Positions 63,405 through 64,000 of a stretch of DNA of 64,000 nucleotides are shown in pieces. Both the position numbers and the translations under genes were made by a program. Below the pieces are notes generated by a model that worked only from the letters and a program-made list of their open reading frames with translations, was not told the origin of the DNA and did no database searches. Positions within the stretch are counted from its first letter, which is position 1; each line of letters starts with the position of its first letter. Source of the stretch: Alloprevotella tannerae ATCC 51259 (GTDB taxonomy: Bacteria; Bacteroidota; Bacteroidia; Bacteroidales; Bacteroidaceae). The DNA is taken from positions 985,195 through 1,049,194 of the forward strand of contig NZ_GG700643.1 in NCBI RefSeq assembly GCF_000159995.1. Direction: 5' to 3'.

Positions 63405-63587
63405 ACCATTTACCAACCGATGTCTCCGAGCATCTGTTTCTTGCAAAGGTATCCGAGAATAGATACCTTACCATTAGGAGGCTAAAGATTAATATTCGAG
63501 AGAATATCTATCGGACTGTATATGTACGTCATTTTTTTTATCATCGGGAGTGCGGCACCTGTTGCGCACCTCCCGAAGAAAATGGAT
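63405..63587. other. Probable right boundary of the conjugative element
   Basis: No gene. It carries ATTAGGAGGC (63473-63482), which also occurs at 39474-39483, just before tRNA-Ser, in the same orientation. This is a weak candidate for an attachment core. On the minus strand, GATACCTTTGC (about 63447-63457) resembles both a -7 box and CTnDOT target sites. Confidence 0.3.
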
Positions 63588-63908
63588 TTAATCATCCCAC
63601 AGCGATGACGGGCGGCGGCTCGGGGCGTCATAGTCATCGTCGTCCTCCTCGCCGTCAAAGAAGTTGTTGCCTTTCGAGAGTGCAGGCCCCGTGGCGGGAC
63701 CTTCGCCGATGCCCACGCTGGTGGAACCGGCGAGGATAGAGTTTTCTAATGTGATGGGTACCACTTTGATTCCCGGTTTGATGTAATTGCTCATTTTTTA
63801 TTAATTAACTGTTTGTTTTAAATCATCGGGGGGGGGAGCGCACCGCCCGTTTCCGTGGGATTCGGAACGCGATGAATCACGCCCCTGCGGCGTGCCGCAC
63901 CCCCGATG
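63542..63908. repeat. Inverted repeat pair and G9 run around a small gene
   Basis: CATCGGGAGTGCGGCAC (63542-63558) and GTGCCGCACCCCCGATG (63892-63908) are inverted copies with one mismatch. They enclose the 68-codon gene and a GC-rich spacer. A run of nine G lies at 63828-63836. The left copy also forms its own hairpin with GCGCACCTCCCG. Confidence 0.75.
63588..63794 (-). CDS. Small acidic protein of unknown function
   Basis: A 68-residue protein: N-terminal NYIKPGIKVVPITLENSIL, a Gly-rich middle, and a very acidic C-terminal third (EEDDDDYD) ending in SLWDD. I have the impression that such small proteins recur in Prevotella-type genomes, often in several copies and near secreted proteins; this could not be checked. 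No signal peptide. It lies downstream of a secreted-protein gene on the same strand. Confidence 0.6.
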   Translation of the reverse strand: MSNYIKPGIKVVPITLENSILAGSTSVGIGEGPATGPALSKGNNFFDGEEDDDDYDAPSRRPSSLWDD

Positions 63909-63923
63909 AGAGAGACATCTTTT

Positions 63924-64000
63924 TTATTTCACTACCACCTTGCGTCCGCCTACGATGTAAACGCCGGCGGGCAACCGGTGGCATGCGGCATCGTCGAGGC
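63924..64000 (-). CDS. C-terminal end of a secreted protein (partial)
   Basis: Only the last 25 or so codons are in the window, reading toward the left edge and ending LPAGVYIVGGRKVVVK. This pattern (LPxGxYIVxGxKVVV) is a common C-terminal tail of type IX-secreted or surface proteins of Prevotella and relatives. The rest lies beyond position 64000. Confidence 0.75.
   Translation of the reverse strand, partial: LDDAACHRLPAGVYIVGGRKVVVK

Noticed and set aside
63447-63457. CTnDOT-type GTAnnTTTGC attachment site at the right end
   Set aside because: The near match is on the minus strand, while the only near match on the left (39851-39860) is on the plus strand, so they cannot be paired direct att sites.

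Overview
The window is a piece of a Bacteroidales chromosome, most likely Prevotellaceae (Prevotella or Alloprevotella-like). The basis is the promoter style (TAnnTTTG -7 boxes), the gene neighbours (coaX, an outer-membrane protein, lptC, ppiD), a secreted-protein tail reading LPAGVYIVGGRKVVVK, and a CTnDOT-type conjugation module. The genus is an inference; no rRNA is present.

Region 1 (0.2-12.6 kb) is housekeeping: aroC, a SlyD-like FKBP with a Cys/His tail and dnaX on the minus strand; coaX, an OMP and lptC on the plus strand; an AAA/DUF4143 ATPase on the minus strand; then ppiD and a polytopic membrane protein of unknown role.

Region 2 (13.1-33.2 kb) is a surface-glycan cluster, all on the plus strand and visibly AT-richer in its first half. 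It holds a Wzx flippase, an EpsG-like polymerase, glycosyltransferases of GT11, GT2, GT4 and other GT-B types, a Stealth phosphotransferase, a GINT1-like propeller protein, two acyltransferases (one with a G8 tract), and a contiguous set equivalent to pglC-pglD-pglE-pglF. That set can make a UDP-diacetamido-trideoxyhexose and load its phospho-sugar onto the lipid carrier.

Region 3 (33.3-39.6 kb) holds a bcp-yaaA peroxide pair, an AraC-type regulator, two orphan envelope proteins, a complete IS4-family insertion with target duplication, and tRNA-Ser(UGA).

Region 4 (about 39.6-63.5 kb) is a short integrative conjugative element: tyrosine integrase, DUF1896, a cargo membrane protein, an IS66-like MITE, a folded leader candidate, PcfK/ArdA/PcfJ, a NYN-LOTUS protein, lysozyme, traQ to traA, then mobA-mobB-mobC. 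Apparent single-base frameshifts in traE, traJ and traK suggest a decayed element or sequence errors. The last 0.5 kb is chromosome again.

The most unusual signal is a set of five short tandem arrays in the gaps between chromosomal genes. Each has about four units with an exact 21- or 22-bp period, in three unrelated sequence families but with the same architecture. Two of the families recur at two distant places each.
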